From NCBI RefSeq assembly GCF_032854445.1, contig NC_088295.1, forward strand, positions 91,319,805 through 91,383,804: a stretch of DNA of 64,000 bases, given 5' to 3'. Position 1 is the stretch's first letter. Every line of letters starts with the position of its first letter. Position numbers and translations under genes: made by a program. The notes under the pieces were generated by a model. That model was given only the letters and a program-made list of their open reading frames with translations. It did not search any database and had not been told where the DNA came from. Positions 45,851 to 59,610 of this stretch are shown in pieces. This stretch comes from Liolophura sinensis. Lineage: Eukaryota > Mollusca > Polyplacophora > Chitonida > Chitonidae.

Positions 45851-46004
45851 GATCACCACTATTTATATACATCTATCCAAGTATATAAATATATTGACCA
45901 GAACACAAGGACGCAGTACATGTTTTTATAACCTAGTAGTCGCATATACTATCGTGTTGTCTATTCATGTTACTGGCTGCTAAATATGATGACAACACGC
46001 CATT

Positions 46005-46352
46005 TTGGGTAATTCTAGACCAGTGAAGTCTAATAAAATGTACCTAACATCACCGCATTGATTACCAAATGTTGCTTTTATAAGCCATCGCGCTAGACTG
46101 GAGGTGCATGCGTTGCCATCGCGCTAGATTGGGGGTGCATGCGTTGCCATCGCGCTAGACTAGAGGTGCATACGTTGTTACTATTTAAAAATTACATGAA
46201 CAGTTCGATTAAACCCTCGCTGGGAAAAACTTGCAAAATGCAGGATTGCACGGATTACATATTACAGGACGCCAGCAAGAGCTGAACTTCAGCTCACAGT
46301 GACCGGGTCATTGCGCCGTACTGGCGTGGTAACCACCTCGGCCATAGAGGCC
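46005..46352 (-). mobile_element. Family B tRNA-headed repeat, most complete copy
   Basis: Read on the minus strand it begins with a tRNA-like head (box A TGGCCGAGGTGG, right end at 46352) and continues through the family B body (GAACAGTTCGATTAAACC and CTAGACCAGTGAAGTCTAAT on plus). It contains three tandem 30-31 bp copies of CCATCGCGCTAGACTGGAGG at 46085-46180, where the 53.2 kb copy has one related segment. Confidence 0.7.
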
Positions 46353-46359
46353 CCATGTA

Positions 46360-46650
46360 TAAATGTACAGATTTCTATACTTACCGACTTGGGCGAAGAC
46401 GTGTACAGATTTGTGTTCATACAGACTTGGGAAAAGACATGTATAGATTTCTGTACTTACAGACTTGGGAGAAGATATGTACAGATTTGTGTTCATACAG
46501 ACTTGGGAGAAGACATGTACAGATTTTGTTACTTACAGACTTGGAAGACATGTACAGATTTCTGTACTTACAAACTTGGGAAAAGACATGTATAGATTTG
46601 GGTAATTACAGACTTGGAAGAAGACATGTACAGAATTGAGTACTTACTGA
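46360..46650. repeat. 38-bp minisatellite
   Basis: About seven copies of AGACTTGGGAGAAGACATGT plus ACAGATTTCTGTACTTAC. Confidence 0.9.
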
Positions 46651-48624
<1,974 letters not shown>

Positions 48625-49206
48625 TGGTAAAAACTCCACATGCCTTTGCTTATATTCCTTACAAACGTCAGCTGGTAAGACAGTGTGCTGTTTCATCTGG
48701 TCGTCTTCATCTCGTGACAGGTGTGTTATTAGGTAGGCCTAATATCCTGTTCTTAATTAAGGCATGGATCGTGGAGGCGTCCCTTAGGACACTGTATCCA
48801 ACGTTCTCCACACTGGTAGGCGTTCACGACCCCACATTAGCCAGCTTCTCTTGTACACCTATCAGTCACGATGGGGTCATATTTACTTTGTGTCCAGCCA
48901 TCTCGCTCTGGGCTGACAGGTAAACTTCTCGCTTGCTTACTCCCCGGGAAGTTTGATGACCAGCGGTCAGATAAGCTGTGACAATGACCCCTCAGGCGCT
49001 GGGAGGGAGAGAGAAGTGGTCTTCTGGTACACGCAAATCATCTGCCACTATAACCTTAATCATGACAAGAACAGCACGCCTGAGCTCTATACATCGGTAC
49101 ATATAAACCTTGCTAACAGCCTGTTGGCTGCATGTTTTTATTCACACTATTATACATGTTGGGACTCACAATACCCGCCCGAACACTGAAGCTATGTGTA
49201 TGGACT
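48625..49206 (+). repeat. Dispersed 580-bp repeat, copy 1
   Basis: Near-identical to 58242-58820 in the same orientation, from GGTAAAAACTCCACATGCC to GCTATGTGTATGGACT. No terminal inverted repeats, no TG...CA ends and no clear target duplication. Nature unknown. Confidence 0.88.
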
Positions 49207-50930
49207 CTGCAACCTCACATGTAGGCGGTATGCGTCAAAAGCTTTCACCTTTATACAAATCCCATGAATTAAATTGGTGTTCCCCCCACCCCTTATGTCC
49301 AATTTCAACAAGTGCTATAGCTAAGGTATACATGCAGTATCTACGCCGCAGGGAATCAGTCTAGTTCAAAAATGTTAATGAAAAAAAAAAGCCAAAAAGT
49401 TTCTGTCGGTCGATCAGCTGCCAGGCAGTTTGGGGTAACGAGGGGTAGGGTAAAAGTGGGGTGGGGGTTTACCAAGCCAAATTCCTCCTGTTTGTCCCCG
49501 GCAAATTATTACTAAAGTTTTCACCTACCTTCTGCCTCCCTCCCCCCCCCCCCCCCACAGCCCCTCAAACAAAAAGAAATTAAAGTCTTTAGGGCTTTGA
49601 ACAGATCTATCGCTGATACAAAAAACTCGAATCTTGCAGTGAAGTTCATGCAACAGAATATTTATAGACCTAATTGGCCCAGTTTCTTTACATGGTTATA
49701 TCAGCCTGGTAAGGGGTATACAGGTAGACGGAGGTTAATATAGCTGCATGTGGACCGTCTAGATAAAGACTTTTTGAAAGCAAATAAGGCTACGCCTGTA
49801 TGAAATGTGGTCATGCGGAGATTTCAGAGCAAGTTAAGGATGCAGGTTACTGCTACCCTCGGGCTGTCGCCCTGCCGTATGTAGACAGAGCTGTATGACA
49901 TTTTAGGACACTGGCCAAATATGGACGACCTACCCTTGAGCTACGTATAAGCATAGATGGTATAAGTCTACGTCCATCAAGACGTTCATCTGAATTTTCA
50001 CGTGTAGGGTTTTCTAGTCACATGTACGCCTACATCTCCTCTATCCGGTACGACGGAGAAGTAACAAAAGCATACAGCGATTACCGCTATGTTAATGGAA
50101 TATATCACACTGGTAACTGTAGTACAGGTATAGGCTGACAACCGAGAAGTGAATATAATGTTTCACTTACCTGCTATATTAGACAATTCCGTTGAATTAC
50201 CGGTAAAATAGAGAATCCAGAAATCCAAAGAGTCACACAAACTGTCTTGTGTATCGTTCTCTGCTGACTTAATCGTTCTCCTTCACTGCGCACACTTGGC
50301 TAAAAATTCCGACTAGAATACACGCCCTCTACTGTTGTAATGAAGCTATACAGGCATACCAGTGGGCTACACGTTTTACCAGTTCAGATTAAAGTGAGGA
50401 TAGCGCGGGGGGGTATGCGTAGCGTGGTGTAAAAATCTCAGGTGAATCTACAACATCAGGTTGTCTTGTCTGAACATGACAATATTTCTCTTCTGGGAAC
50501 AAAACGTGTAAAATAAGACTTTCACTGTCGCTTTGATCGGACTAGATTTTGACACACAAATCCGAAAAAACAAATACATACACTCGTGCCTGACATCATG
50601 ACTTGTATCGTGTGACTATTATTTGTTCCGTTATTAACTGATATAAGGGAATATGCGTCATTCACAACAGCCCAGCAAGTCACTCTTCCGGATCCCTATA
50701 GAGCATATCCGATTCAAATATACTTAGTTTTGTGGATAAATTTAAACTCTCCCAGCAGTGACCCTGGTTTTCGTTATAAATGTCAAAATGTTGGTTGATA
50801 CCTCAGCGTGAATTGCCTAAGTTACTTCAGCAGTTCAATGTTATGTTTAACCGTAAACCTGTAAACCACATGCGTCACTGCCATATGCCCACAGAAGTTA
50901 CATTCTACAAAGCACAACCCTGGAATCCCT
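49207..50930. other. No gene seen
   Basis: A poly-C run lies at about 49543-49556 and G-rich patches at 49440-49470 and 50406-50415. No gene is recognised. Confidence 0.35.
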
Positions 50931-50934
50931 CAGC

Positions 50935-52110
50935 TTTCAGTTTCTACACGCAGAGTCAACTCCTACTAAGATACAGCCAGCGCCGTTCAGCTGTCAGTTT
51001 CTACACGCAGAGTTAACTCCTACTAAGATACAGCCAGCGCCGTTCAGCTTTCAGTTTCTACACGCAGAGTCAACTCCTACTAAGATATAGCCAGCGCCGT
51101 TCAGCTGTCAGTTTATACACGCAAACAGAGTCCACTCCTACTAAGATACAGCCAGCGCCGTTCAGTTGTCAGTTTATACACACAAACAGAGTCCACTCCT
51201 ATTAAGATACAGCCAGCGCCGTTCAGCTTTCAGTTTCTACACGCAGAGTTAACTCCTACTAAGATACAGCCAGCGCCGTTCAGCTTTCAGTTTCTACACG
51301 CAAACAGAGTCCACTCCTACTAAGATACAGCCAGCGCCGTTCAGCTGTCAGTTTATACACGCAAACAGAGTCCACTCCTACTAAGATACAGCCAGCGCCG
51401 TTCAGCTGTCAGTTTATACACGCAAACAGAGTCCACTCCTATTAAGATACAGCCAGCGCCGTTCAGCTTTCAGTTTCTACACGCAGAGTTAACTCCTACT
51501 AAGATACAGCCAGCGCCGTTCAGCTGTCAGTTTCTACACGCAAACAGAGTCAACTCCTACTAAGATACAGCCAGCGCCGTTCAGCTGTCAGTTTATACAC
51601 GCAAACAGAGTCCACTCCTACTAAGATACAGCCAGCGCCGTTCAGCTGTCAGTTTATACACGCAAACAGAGTCCACTCCTACTAAGACACAGCCAGCGCC
51701 GTTCAGCTTTCAGTTTCTACACGAAGAGTCAACTCCTACTAGGATACAGCCAGCGCCGTTCAACTTTCAGTTTCTACATGCAGAGTCAACTCCTACTAAG
51801 ATACAGCCAGCGCCGTTCAGCTTTCAGTTTCTACACGCAGAGTTAACTCCTACTAAGATACAGCCAGCGCCGTTCAGCTGTCAGTTTCTACACGCAAACA
51901 GAGTCAAATCCTACAAAGATACAGCTAGCGTCGTTCAGCTGTCAGTTTCTACACGCAAACAGAGTCAACTCCTACAAAGATACAGCTAGCGCCGTTCAGC
52001 TGTCAGTTTCTACAGGCAAACAGAGACAACTTCTACTAAGATACAGTCAGCGCCGTTTAGCTATCAGTTTAAACACGCAAACAGAGACAACTTCTACTAA
52101 GATACATGCG
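50935..52110. repeat. Minisatellite, 54- and 60-bp unit variants
   Basis: About 20 copies of CTACTAAGATACAGCCAGCG plus CCGTTCAGCTGTCAGTTT. Units differ by presence or absence of an extra CAAACA before GAGTC, giving two lengths that alternate in blocks. Confidence 0.92.
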
Positions 52111-52389
52111 TATTCTCACCAGACTATTTTCTTCTTGCTGCTTTTTTTTCTTTTAACTCACACTGTTTTACTTGAGCCGCAATGCTTGTAGCACATTTCT
52201 GTTTGGTGGTTGTATATATTGTATGCGGCCAGACTGGGTCAAACATGCACAACGTTAAGTCCTGTGTGTTTAACAAGTCGTATAGAGAGCTGGATGGTCA
52301 CATACAACAACCCACAGAGAGACTGACCTCAAACATGAGCTAAACTTGGCCTATGGGGGACTGCAAGAAAAACTAAGCTGACGGATTGC

Positions 52390-52640
52390 AACGAAAACAA
52401 CCAAGCAGCTCAACGGTACAGAGCAAAAGCAAAGAAAGCTAACAGAATATAACAGAAACTATTAAACTGGCGGAAGACAACGAAAACAACAAAGCTGATC
52501 GAAGGAAGAGAATAAAAGCAAACAAAGCTAACAGAAGATATCAGACACTACTAAACTGACGAAAGATAACGAAAACAACCAAGCTGATCGATGGGAGAGA
52601 ATGGAAGTAACGAAGCCAACAGAAGACAAGGAAAACAACT
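52390..52640. repeat. Degenerate minisatellite, about 60-bp unit
   Basis: About four degraded copies around GAAAACAACCAAGCTGATCG and AGCTAACAGAAGATA. Confidence 0.7.
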
Positions 52641-52664
52641 ATACTGATCGACGCTAGGGAGAAG

Positions 52665-52950
52665 TTGGCATTTTACAGAAGATGGCTTCGACAGATGTCA
52701 CAGAGAAGGTGGCGTTTACTGCCTGATAAAGAAAGGAGAAGTGGGCATGTACTGCTTTACACAGAAGGTGGCTTCTACAGATGTCAGGGAGAAGTTGGCC
52801 TGTACTACCTTATTCAGAAGGTGGCTTCTACAGATGTCAGGGAGAAGTTGGTCTGTACTACCTTATACAGAAGGTGGCTTCTACAGATGTCAGGGAGAAG
52901 CTGGTCTGTACTAACTTATACAGAAGATAGCTTCTAAAGATGACCAGGGA
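52665..52950. repeat. Minisatellite, about 53-bp unit
   Basis: About five copies of ACAGAAGGTGGCTTCTACAG plus ATGTCAGGGAGAAGTTGG. Single related units recur at about 53385-53420, after the family B repeat. Confidence 0.88.
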
Positions 52951-52974
52951 GAAGTTGTAAATAGAAAAAAAGTA

Positions 52975-53385
52975 AATAGTAAATAGTAATAGTAAAATAT
53001 CAAGAGGACATATTTCACCGGTTACGTGTGACCATTTGCATAAATCAGGATTATCCTGATGTACTAAGCATCCCTGAGGCCTGGTAGCTTTATATTGTTT
53101 TAATGTGCTTGTATGTTAAATTTCATAACCCTAAAGCATTTGGAGTAATTCTAGACAAGTGACGTCTAATAAATTGCCTCACTGCTTTAATTTTTTTTTT
53201 TGACCGAACAGCTTAAGCCGTGGTGCTAGGGTGTGTGTAAAATACTACTATATAAGCATTTACATTTGGAATATAAACCTAACTGAGGTAAATTCACAAG
53301 CGATCATGTTTTACCGGTTACGTGTGATAGGGCAGCTACCACACTGCAGCGGTTTTAATCTCCATGGTGTACGCGTTTAATTATA
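52975..53385. repeat. Two family B dispersed repeat copies, with an unexpanded interior
   Basis: A partial copy at 52975-53040 (ATTTCACCGGTTACGTGTGA) and a longer copy at about 53095-53385. At 53334-53382 the longer copy holds one instance of the segment that is expanded about 30-fold at 33001-34430. Confidence 0.75.
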
Positions 53386-54673
53386 TTATACAGAAGGTGG
53401 CTACAACAGACGCCAAGGTGATGTTGCCATTCGTGTGTAGGCCTGTGCATACATGTATGTTATACTTATTGCCAGCTGTTACAAATGACAGCGCGATGGC
53501 TTGTCATACATATAGCCTTATACAGAACGTTGGTTTCTGAAAATGCCAGGTAAAGCTTCATACAGAATCATGCCAAGTAATTACCATGGCTGTTGTGTTT
53601 GTTAACACGATTTTAACAATTAGCTGGGGGGGGGGGGGCTGGATGTGTCTTATTAAAGATGAGATGGAAACAAACCCTAGCCTGTGTGATACCAGGCCCA
53701 CTTGTATACACACCGTGTGTAACTGTTGAGGTCATCAGTCAGTGGTTCCGCCAGGATATAGAGGCTACCTATACGTACGTGACCCAGAATGGTGAGTGGC
53801 AGCTTATACAAAAACTTCACCCAATTAAAACCGCGGAAATGATAATCTATTCTCCATGTATAAGGCTCATTACCTGTGTTCACATCTCATCTGTTATACA
53901 TGTAGACTTACCCTGGCCTCCCAAGAGCTGTAGTCGGCAAATACTCACGCGAGATAATGCATTATAATTATTATTTATTTAACGACCAAATTCAAGAAGT
54001 AACCTGTTAAAGGATGGCTTGTATGACAATTAATGAGACCCTTAAGCAAGTATGTTAGCCATCTGCTGCGTAATGGTGTTAACCCAGGTATCTCCTAACC
54101 AAGGGTTTAGCCAGCCATACGTCTCCCCGTCCGTGCGACGGGCAAACCTCGCGTGCGACAGTGAGACGGGTTGAGCGGATTTGAGACGGGAGCCAAATTA
54201 TTTTCCAGCTAAATAGGTATATGTTGAGACGGTCTACAAATCAATAAAACATGAAATGTCCATACCGTCTTATCCTGTCTTTATTTCTTGTCAGGCAGCA
54301 TTTTAAAAATCATTTAGCTGAACACTACGATAGTTTAAGAAGGCCTACCGAGCCGAAATGTTAAAATCGACCCTTCGATCAACGTGACCTAGTTATCCAA
54401 CCAGAGCCGGTATTAGCCGGACAAGGAGTTGTCTCCCTTTGCTGAAGTACGAAGAGCGGCGAAATTGTCTTAAAAGTCCTTCCCTGGATAAAACATTATT
54501 TCCATAAACTTTTGGGATATTAAAATGTATTTTAAGTCTATCGAAAGATTTAATACTTTTGGAATTCCCATCGTTAGTACACTCAAACTCGATACGCGCA
54601 CGCGGTACGAAACATCAAACCACGTGGAGTCGGTCTGTGTAGCCCACTTGTATTTAAGCGCTGAAATTGGAAG
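53386..54673. other. No host gene seen; poly-G run
   Basis: A poly-G run lies at about 53625-53637. The short palindrome CCCGTCCGTGCGACGGG at about 54127-54143 is a candidate hairpin near the left side of the transposase gene, but no hAT terminal inverted repeat could be matched. Confidence 0.35.
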
Positions 54674-54799
54674 ATGTCAAAACGTGGCTCTGAGAAATCA
54701 GGCAAGATAACGTCTTTCTTCAACAAAGCTTCAACTAGTGCTAGTGTACACTCAGACACTGGAGAGGATTCTGATTTGGAGCTTGATGTTGAACTCTAG
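54674..54799 (+). pseudogene. hAT transposase N-terminal leader closed by TAG
   Basis: ATG at 54674 opens MSKRGSEKSGKITSFFNKAS and runs to TAG at 54797 in the same frame as the rest of the exon. KITSFF resembles the usual start of this family, so the stop probably breaks a once-longer protein rather than ending a separate one. Confidence 0.7.
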
Positions 54800-54817
54800 G
54801 CACACGCTAGCGTTGAC

Positions 54818-55047
54818 ATGAAGAGTGATGGCTCCAGCAGACATGTTGGAAGCGGACCGTCGAGCCAGTGTTGGGAACGGGCCAAAGCGCCGAAAAAAAG
54901 GCGGATCGAAACCAAAAAGTTTTCTCCAGGCTGGACGAAGATGTTCCCGTGGCTAACTTACTGTCAGGCTGACAACACAATGAAATGTAAAGTGTGCAGT
55001 CAGAGTGGGCGACCCGGAGTTTGGACTGAGGGCACAAGAAATTTCAG
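54818..55047 (+). CDS. hAT transposase exon 1: zinc-finger region
   Basis: From the first ATG after the stop to donor TTCAG|GTCTGG. Contains the basic AKAPKKRRIETKKF, then FPWLTYCQADNTMKCKVCSQ, a BED/TTF-like DNA-binding segment. Confidence 0.75.
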
Positions 55048-55295
55048 GTCTGGTTTACTTTCAGTTTTGTTGACACTCGATTGATTGCTTGATACTGGTA
55101 TTGTTATACAAAATCATCATCCACATTGTGCTATTAACATTGCAACTACTGTGACATAAATTTTCAACATGAATGTATTGTTGTCTAAAACAATGGCATT
55201 TTAAGATCAAAAATTGTATTTAAAGTACATTTTACAATTTGCTTTTAAATCGCTTTTAAACACCAACTAATAATTCCAGTTTGTCCATTTTTCAG

Positions 55296-56361
55296 GCTGA
55301 AATCAATTAAACAACATTCAGTCTCAGAACCACATATGCTTTCACTGGCAGGAGCTGACAGCCACCAAAGGACACTTAATCAAGCTAAAGCACACAGAGA
55401 CAATGCATTCAAGGTTGCACTTAAAACAGTTCTATGGTTAACTAATGAGGAAGTGGCTAATGTTAAATACCGAAGTTTGATTCATTTCCTTCAAAACCTT
55501 GGTGTTGAAGATGCAAAGTCTTTGAAGAAATCTGGCAATGCCCAGTACACCAGTCCCAAAATCTTCAACCAACTGCTCGATGCTCTAAATGCAGTTTCCA
55601 TTCAAGTGCTGAAAGCTGCTATAAGTAATTCCCCTTTCGTGGGTATTGGGATCGATGAAAGTACGGACCTGTCGCAGGAAAAGCATATCGCAGTGGTTGT
55701 ACGATATGTTTCCGTAGAGGGCCAAGTGGTAACAACCTTCTTGAAACTGGAAGCCATTAAGGATGGAAAAGCCCAATCCCTCTTTGATGCCACTGCCAGC
55801 GTGTTGTTACAATTTGGTGTTCCATTCAGTAAGGTTGTTGGATTGGGCGCCGACGGTGTGAATGTGATGTCAAGCGAGCAGAATGGACTCAACGGCCTCA
55901 TGAAAGTTCAGAACCCTTACTGTCTCTATGTTCACTGTGTATGCCACAGACTGGCATTGTCTGTCAGTAACTGCCAACAACAGATACCAGCTCTGGATAC
56001 ACTTACTAAGATCATAGGGAGTGTATATAACTATGTCCAATACTCCAAGCTTGAGAGGTTCAAAGACATCTCCGCAATACTTGATATGGCCACTGTCAAA
56101 TTCAAACGTCTTTTTGAGATCAGATGGCTATGCTTGGGCGAGGCAGTTGTGGCAGTCATAAGGAATTATGAACCTCTGATGGTTCTTCTCAGCCAAGATG
56201 CTAACAATGGCGACCCAACAGCCATAGGTCTCAATCAACAACTATCGTCATTTAAATGGGTGGCCCTCTTACACCTGGTTGCAGATGTGCTGAACACAAT
56301 TAATCACCTCAGCAGGCTGTTTCAGCACAATGATGTGTCCTTTTCAGCAATTCGGGGCGAG
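55296..56361 (+). CDS. hAT transposase exon 2: catalytic core
   Basis: Acceptor CCATTTTTCAG, donor GAG|GTAAAA; 1066 bp, uninterrupted. Contains GIGIDESTDLSQEKHIAVVV, GLGADGVNVMSSEQNGLNGL, VHCVCHRLALSV and FEIRWLCLGEAVVAV. The frame runs past the donor to a stop at 56424, but the family match resumes only in the next exon. Confidence 0.85.
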
Positions 56362-56736
56362 GTAAAAAACAAATTCCTTTTGAGATTAACAACACCTCAT
56401 AAGAGTAAATTCAATGCTTGTTAAATATGCTAGGACAAAAACAAAGTCTTACAAAAATGCACTAAGCTGTCCAACCATGAGTTCCAATCTCACTCCATCT
56501 TTTTGTGAGAATATAAATTAACTTACCAAAGAACACAGGTTTTCTCTGGGAAATGCCCAGTGTCAAAATTTTACACCCATGGTAATGATGACCAATTGCT
56601 AATCCTACACTGTATGATATAAATATAAGCTCCATTTAAGAAACAAATGGAATTTTATTAACTCTCAGCATAATAGATAACACAATAAAACAAAATTTTC
56701 CTTTGATTGATTTTTGTTTCTCTTTGCATCTTACAG

Positions 56737-56979
56737 TTACAGGATTGCTTGGAAACACTCAATGACATGAGACAACAGAATGGCCCTTATATGACTAGTT
56801 TAATGACCAGCCTGACACCTGAAAATGTGTTCAAAGGAGTTACTCTGTCTGACGCCAGAGGTCGTCGTGGAGGAAACCAGCAGGAGGTGTTCAGGACGAT
56901 AAGAGAGGAGCTTCTTACAACCTTACATGGAAACATAAGGGGGAGATTTCCAAGGGTTGATATCTTGGAAGCTATGCAG
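56737..56979 (+). CDS. hAT transposase exon 3
   Basis: Acceptor CATCTTACAG, donor CAG|GTTTGT; 81 codons, phase 0. Encodes LQDCLETLNDMRQQNGPYMT, ending GRFPRVDILEAMQ. Confidence 0.8.
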
Positions 56980-57241
56980 GTTTGTTGACTTTTCTGTTAT
57001 CAACGACTCTCATATTACAGTCAATATCTTCAATAACAACATATGTAATACTCTTAGTGCTAAGATACAAAGTTAAACAGGAACTTTTAACAATACAGTG
57101 AATGCATCAGTATTTTACTGACAAAACATAGCCACATCTCTAACCATGATGGTATACATGTGTCAGTTTTTGAGTTCATGCCAATTAAACAATCAAAAAT
57201 GTTAACTCAAGCAGCTAACTTTAGTGGGTTTATATACACAG

Positions 57242-57527
57242 ATCTTTGAACCAGCCAGCTACCCAGGGCTTGACAGACTTCTGGCATGGGGCAATGTACA
57301 CTTGGAGACGTTATTGGATCACTATGGGCAGCAAGAGATGAACAGTGAAGGTGTTAGGTTTGATCCACTTGTTGACCCGGACCGATGCAGGGAAGAATTC
57401 CTACCCTTCAAGAGAGCTGTGGCTAGGAATCTCGGGGAGGACCAAGTCCACCGATACAGGCCTACAGAGCTGTTTCAACACATGTTCAGTCTAATAGATG
57501 GACAGGGGCAGCGACAAATTTTCCCAG
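57242..57527 (+). CDS. hAT transposase exon 4
   Basis: Acceptor TATACACAG, donor CCAG|GTGTCT; 286 bp. Encodes IFEPASYPGLDRLLAWGNVH and CREEFLPFKRAVARNL. Confidence 0.8.
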
Positions 57528-57770
57528 GTGTCTGAAATGAGTCGTGAAATGCAAACATACATAAAATTCATAATAAGTATACATTCTAAAATAATATATG
57601 AAACAACATCTTTAATAAATTACATGTACTTGATTTTTAACTGTTAAAACATTATCTCTTGTGCTGTATTACAGTAGCATGTTTTCCCTAAATTTACGTA
57701 CTTACCCAAAGTACTCACAAAGTATTCCTGCCTTGGCCAATAAGAAAAGTATGTGTTTTTCTTTCTCCAG

Positions 57771-57988
57771 AAATGTTCAAACTGATGGTGCTTTGCCTCT
57801 GTGTGATGGTGGGGAACGCTGATGCAGAGCGCGTGTTTTCGTGCCAGAATCGGATAAAGACGAGGCTGAGGACGCGGCTAACTGTAGAGCATCTGGATCA
57901 GCTGATCAGGATGTCTTATGCATCCCACGGAGACCTTGATATAAATGTGGCGCTGGAGCACTTTTTGCAGAGGCCAAGAAGGCTTTAA
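57771..57988 (+). CDS. hAT transposase exon 5: dimerisation domain
   Basis: Acceptor CTTTCTCCAG; stop TAA at 57986-57988. Encodes VGNADAERVFSCQNRIKTRL, the conserved C-terminal ER.FS..N.IKT.LR..L motif of hAT transposases. Confidence 0.85.
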
Positions 57989-58241
57989 TGGCATTCGCCC
58001 AATGTACAAAGGCAACTTTCATACAACAGGAACATGTAAAATTTTCAGAGGAAATAACAAAAATGATGATAACATAAAGAACAGTTGTTTGACTAAATTT
58101 TGTCCTCTATAGACCTCTGAACGCCTCTAGATTGCATCTCCGGCAATCTAGGGTCCTGGAGTTTTGGGGGCATTGGCGGCCCTTCGACCCCGGCCTATTT
58201 CTCCTGGGTCACTCTAGTGAGACACCCTCACCTAACATCCT

Positions 58242-58820
58242 GGGTAAAAACTCCACATGCCTTTGCTTATATTCCTTACAAACGTCAGCTGGTAAGACAG
58301 TGTGCTGTTTCATCTGGTCGTCTTCATCTCGTGACAGGTGTGTTATTAGGTAGGCCTAATATCCTGTTCTTAATTAAGGCATGGATCGTGGAGGCGTCCC
58401 TTAGGACACTGTATCCAACGTTCTCCACACTGGTAGGCGTTCACGACCCCACATTAGCCAGCTTCTCTTGTACACCTATCAGTCACGATGGGGTCATATT
58501 TACTTTGTGTCCAGCCATCTCGCTCTGGGCTGACAGGTAAACTTCTCGCTGCTTACTCCCCGGGAAGTTTGATGACCAGCGGTCAGATAAGCTGTGACAA
58601 TGACCCCTCAGGCGCTGGGAGGGAGAGAGAAGTGGTCTCTGGTACACGCAAATCATCTGCCACTATAACCTTAATCATGACAAGAACAGCACGCTGAGCT
58701 CTATACATCGGTACATATAAACCTGCTAACAGCCTGTTGGCTGCATGTTTTTATTCACACTATTATACATGTTGGGACTCACAATACCAGCCCGAACACC
58801 TGAAGCTATGTGTATGGACT
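58242..58820 (+). repeat. Dispersed 580-bp repeat, copy 2
   Basis: Same sequence as 48625-49206, differing mainly by single-base indels. Lies 250 bp downstream of the transposase stop. Confidence 0.88.
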
Positions 58821-58887
58821 GCATTGGACACCCTATCTTATGTGGTACTCTATTGCTCTGCCGCCTTATTTTTTTCTGTGGCATTGA

Positions 58888-59154
58888 TTTTCGATTTTTT
58901 TGATTGGTGTTTTACGCCGTACTCAAGAATATTTCACTTATACGACGGCGGCCAGCATTATGGTGGGTGGAAACCGGGCAGAACCCGGGGGAAACCCACG
59001 ACCATCCGCAGGTAGCTGACAGACCTTCCCACGTACTGCCAGAGAGAAAGCCAGCATGAGCTGGACTTGAACTCACAGCGACCGCATTGGGGAGAGACTC
59101 CTGGGTCATTACGCTGCGCTAGCGCGCTAACCAACTGAGCCACGGAGGCCCCCC
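58888..59154 (-). mobile_element. Full-length tRNA-derived SINE at a minisatellite edge
   Basis: Minus-strand, with complete tRNA-like head: box A TGGCTCAGTTGG and box B GAGTTCAAGTCC at the right, core, then tail at the left. Flanked by TCTGTGGCATTGA at 58875-58887 and 59155-59167, a 13-bp target-site duplication belonging to the adjacent array unit. Confidence 0.93.
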
Positions 59155-59610
59155 TCTGTGGCATTGAAGTGGTGCTCTGTTGCTCTGCCGCCTTCTTTCT
59201 GTGGCATAGAAGTGGTGCTCTATAGCTCTGCCGCCTTCCTTCTGTGGCACAGAAGTGGTACTCTACAGCTCTGCCGCCTTCTTTCTGTGGCATAGAAGTG
59301 GTACTCTGTAGCTCTGCCACCTTCTTTCTGTGGCATATAAATGGTACCTTATAGCTCTTCCGCCTTCTTTCTGTGGTGAAGTGGTACTCTGTAGTTTTAT
59401 CACCATCTTTCTGTGGCATAGAAGTGGTACTCTGTAGCTATGCCCTCTTTTTCTGTGGCATAGAAGTGGTACTCTGTAGCTCTGCCGTTTTTTTTCTGTG
59501 GCATAGACGTGGTACTCTGTAGCTCTGCCGTCTTTTTCTGTGGCATAGAAGTGGTACTCTGTAGCTCTGCCGCCTTCCTTCCGTGGTATAGAAGTGGAGG
59601 TGGATAACAT
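59155..59610. repeat. Minisatellite, about 43-bp unit
   Basis: About 10 copies of TCTGTGGCATAGAAGTGGTA plus CTCTGTAGCTCTGCCGCCTT. One further unit lies left of the SINE at about 58840-58887. Confidence 0.92.

Larger units (their letters stand above)
54674..57988 (+). mobile_element. hAT-superfamily transposase gene, 5 exons, one in-frame stop near start
   Basis: Cut-and-paste transposase of the hAT superfamily, of the type often annotated ZNF862-like when domesticated. Exons: 54674 (or 54818)-55047, 55296-56361, 56737-56979, 57242-57527 and 57771-57988; all phases agree. Landmarks: KITSFF near the N-terminus, CKVC zinc-finger cysteines, GIGIDESTDLSQEKH (first catalytic Asp), GLGADGVNVM, CVCHRLAL (C..H motif), and the C-terminal dimerisation region NADAERVFSCQNRIKTRLRT. 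A TAG at 54797-54799 separates the first 41 codons from the rest; translation could start at ATG 54818, giving about 680 residues. Terminal inverted repeats were not found, so mobile versus domesticated is open. Confidence 0.85.

Noticed and set aside
48625..58820. The two 580-bp copies as LTRs of one retrotransposon
   Set aside because: No TG...CA ends, no primer-binding site or polypurine tract, and the 9 kb between them contains minisatellites and a hAT gene instead of gag-pol.
59030..59154. tRNA gene on the minus strand
   Set aside because: Boxes A and B are present but belong to a SINE head that repeats at 26.4, 30.8, 60.6 and 62.0 kb; no separate cloverleaf with a proper acceptor stem is seen.
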